Below, piece after piece: positions 1-8,880 of a stretch of DNA of 64,000 nt. Source of the DNA: Alphaproteobacteria bacterium (lineage in GTDB: Bacteria > Pseudomonadota > Alphaproteobacteria > Rhodobacterales > Rhodobacteraceae); contig JAUHWT010000001.1 of assembly GCA_030427145.1 (NCBI GenBank), positions 124,001-188,000 on the forward strand. Direction: 5' to 3'. Under the pieces are notes generated by a model. The model was given only the letters and a program-made list of their open reading frames with translations, had not been told where the DNA came from and made no database searches. The position numbers were made by a program, and so were the translations under genes. Within the stretch, counting starts at the first letter, position 1; every line of letters starts with the position of its first letter.

Positions 1-570
1 CCCCGGCAACGCCGCCGCCTCGGCATAGACCTCCCGCGCCCGGGAAATCGGAATGCCGAACTTGTTCTCGGACCGGCCCGTGGCAATTTTTGCGTGGGTC
101 TTGGCGTCCACATCCGGGTTCACCCGAATGGCAATCGGCGCGCGCACGCCCATGGACTGCGCCACCTCGCTCAACACCCGCATTTCCGGCTCGGATTCCA
201 CGTTGAACTGGCGAATGCCGTTTTCCAGCGCCAGCCGCATTTCCTCGCGCGTCTTGCCCACGCCGGAGAACACGATCTTTTCACCCGGCACACCCGCCGC
301 AATCGCCCGTCGAAATTCCCCGCCCGACACCACGTCCATGCCCGCGCCGAGCCCCGCCATCAGGCGCAAAACCGCCATGTTCGAATTGGCCTTCATGGCA
401 TAGCAGATCACATGCGGCATGCCTTTGAGGGCGTCCTCAAAAACCTGGTAATGCCGCGTCAGTGTCGCGGTGGAATAGACATAGAACGGTGTACCAACAG
501 CCGCCGCAATCTCCGGTACGGCGACGTCCTCGGCGTGAAGCACACCGTTTTTGTAAAGAAAATGATCCAT
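1..570 (-). CDS. lysA: Diaminopimelate decarboxylase, 3' end outside window
   Basis: This PLP enzyme makes L-lysine from meso-diaminopimelate in the last step of lysine synthesis. The first 190 codons are inside the window and the C-terminal half lies beyond base 1. The start is ATG (complement of 568-570), giving MDHFLYKNGVLHAEDVAVPE. The PLP lysine motif YAMKANSN is at residues 58-65 (Lys60), followed by the VVSGGEF glycine-rich stretch and the NPDVDAKTH motif typical of LysA barrels. It is last in a minus-strand cluster with argH, lptM and the small exported protein just upstream, a common alphaproteobacterial order. Confidence 0.93.
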   Translation of the reverse strand, partial: MDHFLYKNGVLHAEDVAVPEIAAAVGTPFYVYSTATLTRHYQVFEDALKGMPHVICYAMKANSNMAVLRLMAGLGAGMDVVSGGEFRRAIAAGVPGEKIVFSGVGKTREEMRLALENGIRQFNVESEPEMRVLSEVAQSMGVRAPIAIRVNPDVDAKTHAKIATGRSENKFGIPISRAREVYAEAAALPG

Positions 571-630
571 TGCGACACGACCCAGGAAAACAGAAGCGTC
601 CAGTTAGCCCGCGTCGCGTCGTGGTTCAAG

Positions 631-1185
631 TCAGTCTACGGAGATATGGTAGATCTGCCAGACCCACCAGTCATCCGGCATGTCCGCCAGATCAGCGCGC
701 TCGGCCCGCGGGAAAACGATCTGCGTTGGACCAAAATTACCAATACCGAAATCCCGTCCATCGCGCGACAGGGCCACGACACCGCCCTTCCCGATCAGCT
801 CACTCATCGGAATATCGACCGCATACCCGTCCATCGCCTGAATGGTCACCGTGTCACCCTCGGCTCCGGCCAGCTTCAGCACATCCTCAACCGTCGGCCC
901 GGTAAACTCGACCATTTCTCCCCCCTTTGGAAAGTCGGTCTTCACCGTCACCTGCGGCAGCTTCAGAAGCGTCTCGCGATCAACCTCCATCGCCCTGTCG
1001 AAAGAGATGTCATTGAACGAGAACAACTTGTCGAATTCCGGGTCCACGGCACCGCGGTTCGCATTTTCCACGGAGCCGGTAATGGTCAGCAGGGTCGGAC
1101 CTTCCGCCAGAACCGGCGTCCCCAGCGCCAGCAGGGCAAGGGTCGCTCCGGTTGCAAGGTATTTTCTTGGAGTGGACAGCATCAA
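631..1185 (-). CDS. Exported SUOX-fold (molybdopterin-oxidoreductase-like) protein
   Basis: This 184-residue protein has an N-terminal signal peptide (hydrophobic core ATLALLALGTPVLA, cleavage near residue 27), so it should act in the periplasm. The mature part resembles the short stand-alone version of the sulfite-oxidase molybdopterin-binding fold: a TITGSV opening strand, a GPTVEDVLKLAG segment, AMDGYAVDIPMSEL and a C-terminal WWVWQI motif. The mature protein contains no cysteine, so it cannot supply the usual Mo-ligating cysteine and may bind something else or no cofactor. It sits between lptM and lysA, where many relatives have nothing, and is probably cotranscribed with them. The fold is inferred from pattern only and the function is unknown. 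Confidence 0.7.
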   Translation of the reverse strand: MMLSTPRKYLATGATLALLALGTPVLAEGPTLLTITGSVENANRGAVDPEFDKLFSFNDISFDRAMEVDRETLLKLPQVTVKTDFPKGGEMVEFTGPTVEDVLKLAGAEGDTVTIQAMDGYAVDIPMSELIGKGGVVALSRDGRDFGIGNFGPTQIVFPRAERADLADMPDDWWVWQIYHISVD

Positions 1186-1241
1186 TGGGCCTCATGTTCC
1201 AGGTTGCACGAACGCACACCGGACATTGCTGGGCCCGCCCG

Positions 1242-1358
1242 TCAGTCAGGCTGTTCCGAAACGGCCTCCGGAGCGACGGGGTCGCCCTTCCTACCGCAGG
1301 ACACCGCAAGCAACAAAACGAGGCAGACCCCGATTAAGGTACGCCAGGGCCGCGTCAC
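1242..1358 (-). CDS. lptM: Small LPS-assembly-type lipoprotein LptM
   Basis: This is a 38-codon gene, easily missed. It starts with GTG and encodes [10 protein letters not shown] followed by a hydrophobic stretch and the lipobox LAVSC at residues 17-21, then GRKGDP. That is the signature of the small lipoproteins encoded between argH and lysA in Proteobacteria (LptM/YifL). In E. coli LptM helps the LptD/LptE outer-membrane LPS translocon mature. The GTG start overlaps the argH stop in a GTGA tetranucleotide, so it should be translationally coupled to argH. Only about 17 residues follow the lipidated cysteine. Confidence 0.82.
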   Translation of the reverse strand: MTRPWRTLIGVCLVLLLAVSCGRKGDPVAPEAVSEQPD

Positions 1359-2749
1359 TTGAGAATATTCCTCCAGCGGGCAACCTGAGCGCGCACCTGA
1401 TCCGGCGCCGTACCACCATAACTTGCCCTGCTCGCCACAGAGTTGTCTACTCCTAATACATCGTAAACTTCAGGTTTAATGTCAGAATGCGCGGTTTTCA
1501 TCTCCTCAATACTGAGATCCGGCAAATCAACACCTTTGTCCTCGGCCATTTTTACCAGAGCGCCGGTCACGTGATGCGCGTCGCGGAACGGCATGTTCAG
1601 CTCCCGCACCAGCCAGTCGGCCAGATCCGTCGCGGTCGAGAACCCGGCCCCGGCCGCCGCACGCAGGCTGTCCGGGTTCGGCGCCATGTCCCGCACCATC
1701 CCCTCCATCGCAGCGAGCGCCAGCATCAGACTGTCCGCCGCGTCGAAAACCTGCTCCTTGTCCTCCTGCATGTCCTTGGAATACGCGAGCGGCAGCCCCT
1801 TCATCACCGTCAGCAGAGCCACCAGCGCCCCGTTGATCCGCCCAACCTTGGCCCGGATCAGCTCCGCCGCATCCGGGTTCTTTTTCTGCGGCATGATCGA
1901 CGAGCCGGTGGAGAACCGGTCCGACAGCGTCACAAACCGGAACTGCGCCGAGGACCAGATCACCAGCTCCTCCGCAAACCGCGACAGATGCGTGGCACAG
2001 ATGCTCGACGCCGACAGAAACTCCAGCGCGAAATCCCGGTCACTCACCGCATCCAGGCTGTTCGCCATCGGCCGCTTGAACCCAAGCGCCTCCGCCGTGG
2101 CATAGCGGTCAATCGGGAAGGACGTCCCGGCCAGCGCCGCAGCACCCAGCGGGCTCTCGTTCATGCGCACCCGCGCATCCCGCATCCGGCCCAGATCACG
2201 GCCAAACATCTCAACATAGGCCATCATGTGATGACCCCAGGTTACCGGCTGAGCCACCTGCAGATGGGTGAAACCCGGCATCACCATGTCCGCACCGGCC
2301 TCGGCCTGCTCGACCAGCGCCCGCATCAGCGCCTCCAGCCCGTTGGCCGCCGCATCACACTGGTCCCGCACCCACAGCCGGAAATCCGTGGCCACCTGGT
2401 CATTGCGCGACCGCCCGGTGTGCAATCGTCCGGCGGGCTCGCCAATGATCTCCTTGAGCCGCGCCTCGACATTCATGTGAATGTCCTCCAGCGCCTTCGA
2501 GTAGGGGAACCCGCCCGCCTCGATCTCTGACAACACCGTGAGCAGGCCTTCCCGAATGGCGGTGGCGTCGCTATCAGTGATAATTCCGGTGGCTGCGAGC
2601 ATCCGCGCATGTGCGCGGCTCGCCGTAATGTCCTGGGCCGCAAGACGTTTGTCGAAATCAATGGATGCGTTGATCGCCTCCATGATCGCGTCCGGCCCGG
2701 CAGCGAAACGGCCGCCCCACATTGCGTTGGAAGTCTTGTTGTCAGTCAT
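1355..2749 (-). CDS. argH: Argininosuccinate lyase
   Basis: This enzyme splits argininosuccinate into arginine and fumarate, the last step of arginine synthesis, in the cytoplasm as a tetramer. The 464-residue length is normal. The fumarase/aspartase superfamily signature [12 protein letters not shown] lies at about residues 282-293, with the catalytic serine in the SSIMPQKKN loop. The [12 protein letters not shown] substrate loop is at about 111-122. The start codon overlaps the region from which the divergent tlpA-like gene begins, so the two share a short promoter space. lptM is coupled to its 3' end. Confidence 0.96.
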   Translation of the reverse strand: MTDNKTSNAMWGGRFAAGPDAIMEAINASIDFDKRLAAQDITASRAHARMLAATGIITDSDATAIREGLLTVLSEIEAGGFPYSKALEDIHMNVEARLKEIIGEPAGRLHTGRSRNDQVATDFRLWVRDQCDAAANGLEALMRALVEQAEAGADMVMPGFTHLQVAQPVTWGHHMMAYVEMFGRDLGRMRDARVRMNESPLGAAALAGTSFPIDRYATAEALGFKRPMANSLDAVSDRDFALEFLSASSICATHLSRFAEELVIWSSAQFRFVTLSDRFSTGSSIMPQKKNPDAAELIRAKVGRINGALVALLTVMKGLPLAYSKDMQEDKEQVFDAADSLMLALAAMEGMVRDMAPNPDSLRAAAGAGFSTATDLADWLVRELNMPFRDAHHVTGALVKMAEDKGVDLPDLSIEEMKTAHSDIKPEVYDVLGVDNSVASRASYGGTAPDQVRAQVARWRNILK

Positions 2750-2780
2750 GCCTCAATCCGCCAGATCCGGGAAAGTCCGA

Positions 2781-3377
2781 ATGAACCGCCTGTCCACCCT
2801 GATTTGCGCCATGCTCTACACCGGGCTGGCCGCCTTCGCAAACCCTGCCACGGCACAGGTGCTGACCCCCGATCAGAAAACGGAGGTCGAGGCCCTGCGC
2901 GAGGGCGAAATGCGCAAACTCATCGTGCATTCCGAACCTGAGGACCTGCCCGCCGAGCCTTATCTCGACAAAGATGGCGGCGAGATCCAGATCTCCGATT
3001 CCAACGGCAGCATCCGTCTCGTGAACTTCTGGGCAACCTGGTGCGCCCCCTGCCGCGTCGAAAAACCCTCCCTCGACGCGCTCCAGCAGGACATGGGCGG
3101 CCCCGAATTTGAGGTCATCGCCATCGCAACCGGGCGCAACGACCTCGCCGGGATCGACCGCTTCAACGAGGAATACGGCATCACCGCGCTGGCCACCCGG
3201 CTCGACCCCAAAAGCAAACTGGCCCAGGCCACCCATGTGCGCGGCCTTCCCGTCACCATTCTCGTCAACCGCGAGGGCCAGGAAATCGGCCGCCTCACCG
3301 GTGGTGCCGACTGGAATTCCGACAGCGCAAAGGCAATCATTACCTACCTGACCGAACTGGGGGGTCAGACCGGATAG
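2781..3377 (+). CDS. tlpA: TlpA-family periplasmic thiol-disulfide oxidoreductase
   Basis: This is a 198-residue exported thioredoxin-fold protein. The chosen start gives MNRLSTLICAMLYTGLAAFA with cleavage after ATA-Q. An in-frame ATG at 2748 is possible but overlaps the argH start. The redox motif WATWCAPC (CAPC) sits near residue 90 and the cis-proline loop is GLPVTIL. In this family the protein reduces cysteines of cytochrome-assembly clients such as copper chaperones or apocytochrome c in the periplasm. The divergent argH neighbour gives no functional hint. Identity as TlpA rather than CcmG/DsbE rests on its position beside argH. Confidence 0.85.
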   Translation: MNRLSTLICAMLYTGLAAFANPATAQVLTPDQKTEVEALREGEMRKLIVHSEPEDLPAEPYLDKDGGEIQISDSNGSIRLVNFWATWCAPCRVEKPSLDALQQDMGGPEFEVIAIATGRNDLAGIDRFNEEYGITALATRLDPKSKLAQATHVRGLPVTILVNREGQEIGRLTGGADWNSDSAKAIITYLTELGGQTG

Positions 3378-3438
3378 AACCGGCCAGTACGCTTATGCTC
3401 GTTTTTTAGTCAAACTCATGTAATTACAAATGTTCTGA

Positions 3439-3454
3439 TTCAAGGATACTTAAC
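3439..3454 (+). promoter_or_regulatory. CtrA-like box, one mismatch, before first Cache gene
   Basis: The sequence reads TTCA-N7-TTAAC, one base off the CtrA consensus TTAA-N7-TTAAC. It ends 75 bases before the ATG of the 3529 gene. The same GATACTTAACG core recurs at nearly the same distance before the paralogue at 4391, which supports function. Confidence 0.4.
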
Positions 3455-3528
3455 GGACCTGACCTTTACCTGCGGGCAATACCGGCAAAAACGCCTTTGC
3501 TTCCCCCTCAAGGATCAGGAGACACCCA

Positions 3529-4110
3529 ATGAAGTTTCGCTTGGTAGCCGCCGCAGCCACCGCCTGCATCGCGGCATTCAGCCCCATCGCAAACGCCAGT
3601 GAGTATGACGACCAGCTGAAATCCCTTGTTGAGGCCGAACTGCTCGGCTGGCTGAACGACCCTGAACTGATCAGCTCCCTGAAAGCCCAGAACGAGGAAC
3701 ACGCCGGTCTCTCGCAGAGCGACATTGACGGCATGGACCAGACCTGGCGCGCCGAGGTCGGCTCGTCCAGCACCACGATGATCGACGGCGTCCTCTCCCG
3801 CACCGCCTCCGTCCACCTCGCCGAGAAACAGGAAGCCAGCCAGGGCCTCGTCACCGAGGTCTTCGTGATGGACAATCGCGGCCTGAACGTTGCCCAGAGC
3901 GCCGTCACCTCCGACTACTGGCAGGGTGACGAGGACAAGTGGCAGCAGAGCTTCGGCAACGGCGCCGGCGCCATCCACATCGGTGAGGTCGAACTCGACG
4001 AGAGCTCGCAGACCTACCAGAGCCAGGTTTCCGTCGCCATCGCCGACCCCGACAGCAACGAGGTCATTGGCGCGGCCACTTTCGGGATCAATCTCGAAAT
4101 GCTCGAGTAA
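3529..4110 (+). CDS. Stand-alone periplasmic Cache/PDC-like sensor protein, copy 1
   Basis: This is a 193-residue exported protein with a signal peptide (MKFRLVAAAATACIAAF, cleavage after NAS) and no other membrane segment. The mature part begins with a long helix (YDDQLKSLVEAELLGWL). It ends in a PAS-like sensor half with the block VMDNRGLNVAQSAVTSDYWQ, then GDEDKW and a final strand GAATFGINLEML, the pattern of a single Cache/PDC sensor domain. Such domains normally form the extracellular part of chemoreceptors or kinases; here it is encoded alone. A paralogue of identical length follows, then a chemoreceptor. A ligand-binding partner role for that receptor is inference. The SD AGGAGAC precedes the ATG. 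Confidence 0.75.
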   Translation: MKFRLVAAAATACIAAFSPIANASEYDDQLKSLVEAELLGWLNDPELISSLKAQNEEHAGLSQSDIDGMDQTWRAEVGSSSTTMIDGVLSRTASVHLAEKQEASQGLVTEVFVMDNRGLNVAQSAVTSDYWQGDEDKWQQSFGNGAGAIHIGEVELDESSQTYQSQVSVAIADPDSNEVIGAATFGINLEMLE

Positions 4111-4306
4111 GATCACACCGCCCAAAACCCGTGGGCATACCGGTCCACGGGCCCACCACAGGGCCAAACGCCCGTGGTTTGAAAATACCCGCCGGTATTC
4201 CGGAAATACTAAAGTAACCAGTTTCCGAAAAACTGGCCAACACACCCCCTAAAAACCGGACTTCGCCCAGATTTGAGACAATTTTTGGGCAGAAAACATA
4301 ACACGG

Positions 4307-4322
4307 TTTATTGATACTTAAC
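4307..4322 (+). promoter_or_regulatory. CtrA-like box, one mismatch, before second Cache gene
   Basis: TTTA-N7-TTAAC lies 69 bases before the ATG at 4391, with the same GATACTTAACG core as the box before copy 1. It indicates that the paralogue has its own promoter and is not only read through from copy 1. Confidence 0.4.
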
Positions 4323-4390
4323 GCACACGGACCACTAACCATACTTAGACGGTTCCATGCGGTTAAGTCACGGATGATCAGGAGACCCAC

Positions 4391-4972
4391 ATGAAATTCG
4401 GTTTGTTTGCCTCCCTGGCGGCAGCCTGCGCCCTTGCCACGGTGTACACCGCCCACGCGGACGCCTATGGCGAACGTCTTGAGGAACTCATCAAAACCGA
4501 ACTTCTCGACTGGGTTTATGACGAAAGCGTCATCGAGACACTCAGACACCAGAACGCGATCACCCTCAACCTGACCGAAGAGGATATTGCGGCCCTCGAC
4601 CGCAAATGGCGGTCCGGCATCAACGCTCCGGAAAACGACCTGATCCAGGACGTGCTGAAACGCTCCGCCTCGCTCCATCTCGCGGAACTCCAGGCCTCAA
4701 GCCGCGGTCTCGTGACCGAAGCCTTCATCATGGACAAACGCGGCCTCAACGTCGCCCAAAGCGCGGTAACCACCGACTACTGGCAGGGTGACGAGGTGCA
4801 TTTCACGCAAAGCTTCGGCAATGGAGCGAACTCAATCTACATCGGTCAGGTTGAACTCGACGAAAGCTCACTCGCTTTCCAGAGAACCGTCTCGGTCGCG
4901 ATATCCGACCCCGACACGGCCGAGGTCATCGGCGCGGCCACCTTCGGCATCAACCTCGAACTGCTCGAGTAA
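4391..4972 (+). CDS. Stand-alone periplasmic Cache/PDC-like sensor protein, copy 2
   Basis: This is a paralogue of the 3529 gene, also 193 residues, with a signal peptide (MKFGLFASLAAACALATVYT, cleavage after AHA). The two copies share RGLNVAQSAV, DYWQGDE, QSFGNGA and VIGAATFGINLE almost exactly, but differ in the N-terminal helix and in residues around EDKW/EVHF. This suggests the same fold with an altered ligand pocket. The stop is only 21 bases before the chemoreceptor start, so the two are likely cotranscribed. The duplication looks local and tandem. Confidence 0.75.
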   Translation: MKFGLFASLAAACALATVYTAHADAYGERLEELIKTELLDWVYDESVIETLRHQNAITLNLTEEDIAALDRKWRSGINAPENDLIQDVLKRSASLHLAELQASSRGLVTEAFIMDKRGLNVAQSAVTTDYWQGDEVHFTQSFGNGANSIYIGQVELDESSLAFQRTVSVAISDPDTAEVIGAATFGINLELLE

Positions 4973-4993
4973 TCCAAGTACGGAGAGAGTACC

Positions 4994-6910
4994 ATGGTTA
5001 GACTACCCAGGAAACGGAGTGACGCCGGGTTCGGCCTCGGAAAGACGCTGATCCTCGTGATTGTATCCGCGATTCTGACGTCCGTCGCTACTCTCACCGC
5101 CTATTCCTCATGGCAGGAACGCCAGGCGATGGGCGCGACTTTCGACAGCCGCTCCAGCGTCTCCACCGAACTGCTCGCAAGCACGGTTGGCGGCGCGGTC
5201 AAGTTCCGCAAATCCGAGGACCTTCTGGGCTCATTTGAGAGCTTCGCGGGCAGCTTCGGGGACGACGTCACCTGGATCGCCGCCACCGACGCCGAGGGTA
5301 ACGTGGTGGCCCACCTCCCCGCCGACCTGCCCGAAGGGACCGTCATCCCCACCAGCCCTGAAGCGGCAGCAGGCGACGCAACCCTCGTCGTGGCCCCGGC
5401 CACCTTCGGCAAAAACAACGACACGGTCGGCATGGTCTCCGTCCAGTGGTCCAAAGCCGCCATGAACGCACAGAGCGTGAAACAGATCATCGCCCTGACA
5501 ATTGGCGGCCTGATCATCGCGGCCGTTGCGGCGGCGGTCTCCATGCCCCTCGTCAACCGCCTCGTCGTAAAACCCGTGAACGACCTCAACGGCGTCATGC
5601 AGGAAATGGGCGCGGGCCACTATGACGTGGACGTCCCCCACCTCTCCAGCGGCAACGAAATCGGCTCCATGGCCCGCCAGACCGAGGCCTTCCGCAAAAA
5701 ACTCGACGACGCCAAAGCCGCCGAGGCCCGCGAACGCGCCGCCATCGAACAGGCCGCCGCCGAGCGGGAGAAAATGCTCAACACCCTCGACACCGGCGCC
5801 GGCAATGTCGCCAAGGCCATTCTGGTGGGTGACTTCTCCAAAAGGGTTGAGGCCAATTTCAGCGAGCCGGTCCTCAACAGCCTCGCGGAAACGCTCAACA
5901 CCGTCTGCGAAAAGGTCTCGAGCTTCCTCGATGAAACCGAAAAGGTCGCCCAGTCCGTCGCCCGCGGTGACCTCACCGTAACCTTTGACGGCCAGTTCAA
6001 TGGTCAGTATGCGGTGGTGAAGCAGGCTCTGACCTCCACCGTGAAAACCCTCAACTCAACCATCGGGCGCCTGAGCATCGTCAATGACGAGATCGGAACC
6101 GCGGTCTCCAACGTGAACCACGCATCCACCGACCTCGCCAACCGCGCCGAAATGCAGGCGGCCTCGCTCGAGGAAACCAACGCCACCATGCGCGACTTCT
6201 CCGACGCGGTCACCGCCAACGCCAAAAACGTCGCCACCTCCGCCGAACGCGCCAACGAAGCCCAGCAGAAAGCCGAAAACGGCAAGGGTGTCGTCGCCCG
6301 CGCCGTCAGCGCCATGGACAACATTCAGGAAGGCTCCAACAAAATCGCCGACATCATCTCGATGATCGACAACATCGCCTTCCAGACCAATCTGCTCGCG
6401 CTCAACGCCTCCGTCGAGGCCGCCCGCGCCGGTGAAAGCGGCAAGGGCTTCGCCGTGGTCGCCTCAGAGGTCCGGGCCCTCGCCCAGCGCTCGGCCGAGG
6501 CCGCCAGCGACATCAAAACCGTCATCGGCAACAACACCGCCAGCGTGGACGAGGGCAGCAGCCTGGTAAAACAGGCCGGTGAATCCCTCGACGGCATCAT
6601 CGAGACCATCGAGATCGTGACCGGTGCCGTGAAACAGATCTCCGAACAGACCATCGACCAGTCCGACAAGGTCAAGGAAATCTCCTCCGCCGTCGGCCAC
6701 CTCGATGAAACCACCCAGCGCAACGCCCAGATCGCCGAGGAAAGCTCAAGCCAGGCCAAACACCTCAACCGCCAGCTTGAGGAACTGACCCAGCTCGTCG
6801 CCTACTTCACCTGCGCCGCCGGTCTCATCGCAGAGGAACCGGAAACGGAGATGGAAACGGTCGAAACCGAACAGGAAGACGACGCGGAAGACTTCAAACT
6901 CTCCGCCTGA
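4994..6910 (+). CDS. Methyl-accepting chemotaxis protein, membrane-bound
   Basis: This is a 638-residue chemoreceptor. TM1 is at about residues 15-37 and TM2 at about 161-183 ([20 protein letters not shown]). Between them lies a periplasmic sensor of about 120 residues, too short for a double Cache. A HAMP domain follows, a second HAMP-like segment lies near 270-340, and the signalling hairpin is at about 453-513 with the invariant [20 protein letters not shown] core. The C-terminus is an acidic tail ([19 protein letters not shown]) with no CheR-docking pentapeptide. It passes ligand signals to CheA/CheW, which are not in this window. It lies just downstream of the Cache paralogues and may use them as soluble binding partners. 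Confidence 0.93.
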   Translation: MVRLPRKRSDAGFGLGKTLILVIVSAILTSVATLTAYSSWQERQAMGATFDSRSSVSTELLASTVGGAVKFRKSEDLLGSFESFAGSFGDDVTWIAATDAEGNVVAHLPADLPEGTVIPTSPEAAAGDATLVVAPATFGKNNDTVGMVSVQWSKAAMNAQSVKQIIALTIGGLIIAAVAAAVSMPLVNRLVVKPVNDLNGVMQEMGAGHYDVDVPHLSSGNEIGSMARQTEAFRKKLDDAKAAEARERAAIEQAAAEREKMLNTLDTGAGNVAKAILVGDFSKRVEANFSEPVLNSLAETLNTVCEKVSSFLDETEKVAQSVARGDLTVTFDGQFNGQYAVVKQALTSTVKTLNSTIGRLSIVNDEIGTAVSNVNHASTDLANRAEMQAASLEETNATMRDFSDAVTANAKNVATSAERANEAQQKAENGKGVVARAVSAMDNIQEGSNKIADIISMIDNIAFQTNLLALNASVEAARAGESGKGFAVVASEVRALAQRSAEAASDIKTVIGNNTASVDEGSSLVKQAGESLDGIIETIEIVTGAVKQISEQTIDQSDKVKEISSAVGHLDETTQRNAQIAEESSSQAKHLNRQLEELTQLVAYFTCAAGLIAEEPETEMETVETEQEDDAEDFKLSA

Positions 6911-6918
6911 TCACGGCA

Positions 6919-6945
6919 CCTGCCGCCAGCCACGCGGGCGGCAGG
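6919..6945. terminator. Hairpin between convergent MCP and Trm112 genes
   Basis: A perfect 9-bp inverted repeat (CCTGCCGCC / GGCGGCAGG) with a 9-base loop occupies the 44-base gap between two convergent stops. There is no T-run, so it may stop transcription weakly or protect 3' ends. Confidence 0.45.
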
Positions 6946-6954
6946 ACGCACCAC

Positions 6955-7173
6955 TCAGTCGTCGAGGATCCTGGCCTCCTCGACCAGCATCACGGGAATA
7001 CCGTTGCGTATCGGGAACGCCCGGTTGGCGCCCTTGGAAACCAGTTCCTGGTTCTCAAAATCATAGACCAGAGGTCCACGGGTCAGCGGACACACCAGAA
7101 ACTCCAGAAGCTTCCGGTCAATCCTGTTCCCCACCCGCGTTTCCGCCGGCACGTTGTCGTCCGTTTCGCTCAC
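6955..7173 (-). CDS. Trm112 family protein
   Basis: This is a 72-residue member of the small YcaR/Trm112 family, with the hallmark [17 protein letters not shown] and [12 protein letters not shown]. Eukaryotic and archaeal Trm112 activates tRNA and translation-factor methyltransferases; the bacterial role is less clear. Only one cysteine of the classical zinc knuckle is present, as usual for bacterial members. The start overlaps the stop of the LON-domain gene (ATGA), so it is the last gene of a three-gene operon with the LON and CnoX genes. Confidence 0.88.
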   Translation of the reverse strand: MSETDDNVPAETRVGNRIDRKLLEFLVCPLTRGPLVYDFENQELVSKGANRAFPIRNGIPVMLVEEARILDD

Positions 7174-7826
7174 TGAACCTTCCCGTCATCCCCACCGCCG
7201 CGCACGGCAAATTCCATCAGCGTCACCAGGATCTCCCGCCGGTCCGCAAGCGTCGGCGCCTCCAGCAGCGCCTGCTTTTCCTCAAGCTCAAACGGGCACA
7301 TGATGGCGAGGGAGTTGATCAGCAACTCCTCATCCGCCTCCTTCATGGCATCCCAGTCGGAGGACAGCCGGTTCTTCTCAAAATACTTCGACAGCGACCG
7401 CAGAAACGCCGGACGGTCGAACCCCTCATCCGGCGGCTCCCGCCCCAGATCGCGTTCAAAATCCGACCAGTCGACACTCGACCGCAGATAGGGGCGAAAC
7501 CCGTCCTCAACATCCCGGATACGAAACCGCGAAATCCCCGCCAGCGTCACCAGGTAGCGTCCGTCCTCGGTTTCCTGCATCGCCGTCACCCGCCCCGCAC
7601 ATCCGATCCGGTGCAGGGCCGGTGTAGACCCCTCCTTTTGGTGGGCCAGCGGCTGAACCATCCCGATCAGACGGTCATCCGTCTTGAACGTGTCCTCCAG
7701 CATCGCGAGGTAACGCGGCTCAAAAATGTTCAGCGGCAGTCTGGCATGGGGCAGAAGCAGCGCCCCGGGCAGGGGAAAAACCGGAATGGTCGCGGGCAGA
7801 TCGGCCAGGCTGAACGTTTTTACCAT
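7170..7826 (-). CDS. LON substrate-binding domain protein (no protease domain)
   Basis: This 218-residue protein matches the N-terminal substrate-recognition domain of Lon: [26 protein letters not shown] at the start, then a DDRLIGMV strand and GCAGRVTAM. The AAA+ and serine-lysine protease parts are absent, as in the YcaR-linked stand-alone family. It could bind unfolded or specific client proteins. It is encoded between a CnoX-like co-chaperone and Trm112 with a 4-base overlap to the latter, a conserved alphaproteobacterial trio. The biochemical function is not established. Confidence 0.9.
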   Translation of the reverse strand: MVKTFSLADLPATIPVFPLPGALLLPHARLPLNIFEPRYLAMLEDTFKTDDRLIGMVQPLAHQKEGSTPALHRIGCAGRVTAMQETEDGRYLVTLAGISRFRIRDVEDGFRPYLRSSVDWSDFERDLGREPPDEGFDRPAFLRSLSKYFEKNRLSSDWDAMKEADEELLINSLAIMCPFELEEKQALLEAPTLADRREILVTLMEFAVRGGGDDGKVQ

Positions 7827-7863
7827 ACGGAACGGTGTCCTCCGGGTCGGTGTTGCGGTCCGG

Positions 7864-8769
7864 TCAGGCGAAAATCAGTGAGGACAGTTTCCGCCGCCCG
7901 TTCTTCGCAAGGTCGCTTTTTGGCCCCAGACTGTCAAATATCTTGAACAGCTGTTCCTTGGCCGCCGCGTCATTCCATTCGCGATCCCGGCGGAACAGTT
8001 CCAGCAGAGCCTCAACCGCCTCTTCCGGTTTGTCCTTCGCCATATAGGCAATCGCCAGATCAAACCGCGCCTGGTGGTTGTTGGGATCGGCCGCAACCGC
8101 GCTTTCAAGCTCCGCCGTCTCCCCGGCATCCGCCCCGGCCTCGGCCAGTTCGATCTGCGCCAGAACACCCGCGATCAGAGGATCACCCTGTTTGTCCGCC
8201 GGCGCCATCTCCAGAATGGATTTCGCCCGCTCCAGGTCCTCCATGGCGATATAGGCCTTCGCCATGCCCGAAATCGCGCCGAGGTTTTCCTTGTCTTCCG
8301 CCAGAATGGCCGAATAGGTCTGCGCCGCATCCGCAATCGCACCCTCGGCCAGCATCTCATCCGCGGCTTCCACGGCCTCTTCCAGACCGCCACCGCCGCC
8401 ATTGCTCATGGATGCGAGCTTCTCAACGAAAGCCTTCAGCTCAGCCGGGCTTTTCGCGCCCATAAAACCGTCCACGGGCTGACCGTTGACGAAGGCAAAC
8501 ACGGCCGGGATCGACTGGATCTGCATCTGCGCGGCGATGCGCTGGTTCTGGTCCACATCGACCTTGACCATCTTCACCTTGCCCCGCGCCGCCGTCACCG
8601 CCGCCTCAAGCGCGGGCCCAAGCGTTTTGCACGGGCCACACCACGGCGCCCAGAAATCAACGATAACCGGAACCTCACGGGACGCCTCGACAACATCCGC
8701 CATGAATGTCGCCTCACTGCTGTCCTTGATCAGATCGGCCGTGTCAGGCGGTGTCAGATTGATTTCCAT
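7864..8769 (-). CDS. cnoX: Thioredoxin-TPR co-chaperone, CnoX/YbbN type
   Basis: This is a 301-residue protein with a thioredoxin domain (about residues 20-125) carrying an intact active site, WAPWCGPC, and a C-terminal TPR-like helical domain (about 130-300). E. coli CnoX has lost the first active-site cysteine; this version keeps both, so it may combine holdase function with true disulfide reduction. In the known family CnoX passes clients to GroEL and DnaK and protects against chlorine stress. It heads the operon with the LON-domain and Trm112 genes. Confidence 0.88.
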   Translation of the reverse strand: MEINLTPPDTADLIKDSSEATFMADVVEASREVPVIVDFWAPWCGPCKTLGPALEAAVTAARGKVKMVKVDVDQNQRIAAQMQIQSIPAVFAFVNGQPVDGFMGAKSPAELKAFVEKLASMSNGGGGGLEEAVEAADEMLAEGAIADAAQTYSAILAEDKENLGAISGMAKAYIAMEDLERAKSILEMAPADKQGDPLIAGVLAQIELAEAGADAGETAELESAVAADPNNHQARFDLAIAYMAKDKPEEAVEALLELFRRDREWNDAAAKEQLFKIFDSLGPKSDLAKNGRRKLSSLIFA

Positions 8770-8880
8770 GTGAATCGGTCCCCGTCAGCGTTCTCATGGC
8801 GCGGCAAACTAACACCCGCGCCGGTTTCGTGCTACAGGTGGTGCAGCCTCACCCGCAGGTCAAGGGCAAAGCGGCGGCGC

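Noticed and set aside
94-1362. 422-codon plus-strand ORF opposite lysA and the SUOX-like gene
   Set aside because: It runs antisense to two well-supported genes and the protein is Arg/His/Pro-rich, the usual shadow in high-GC DNA.
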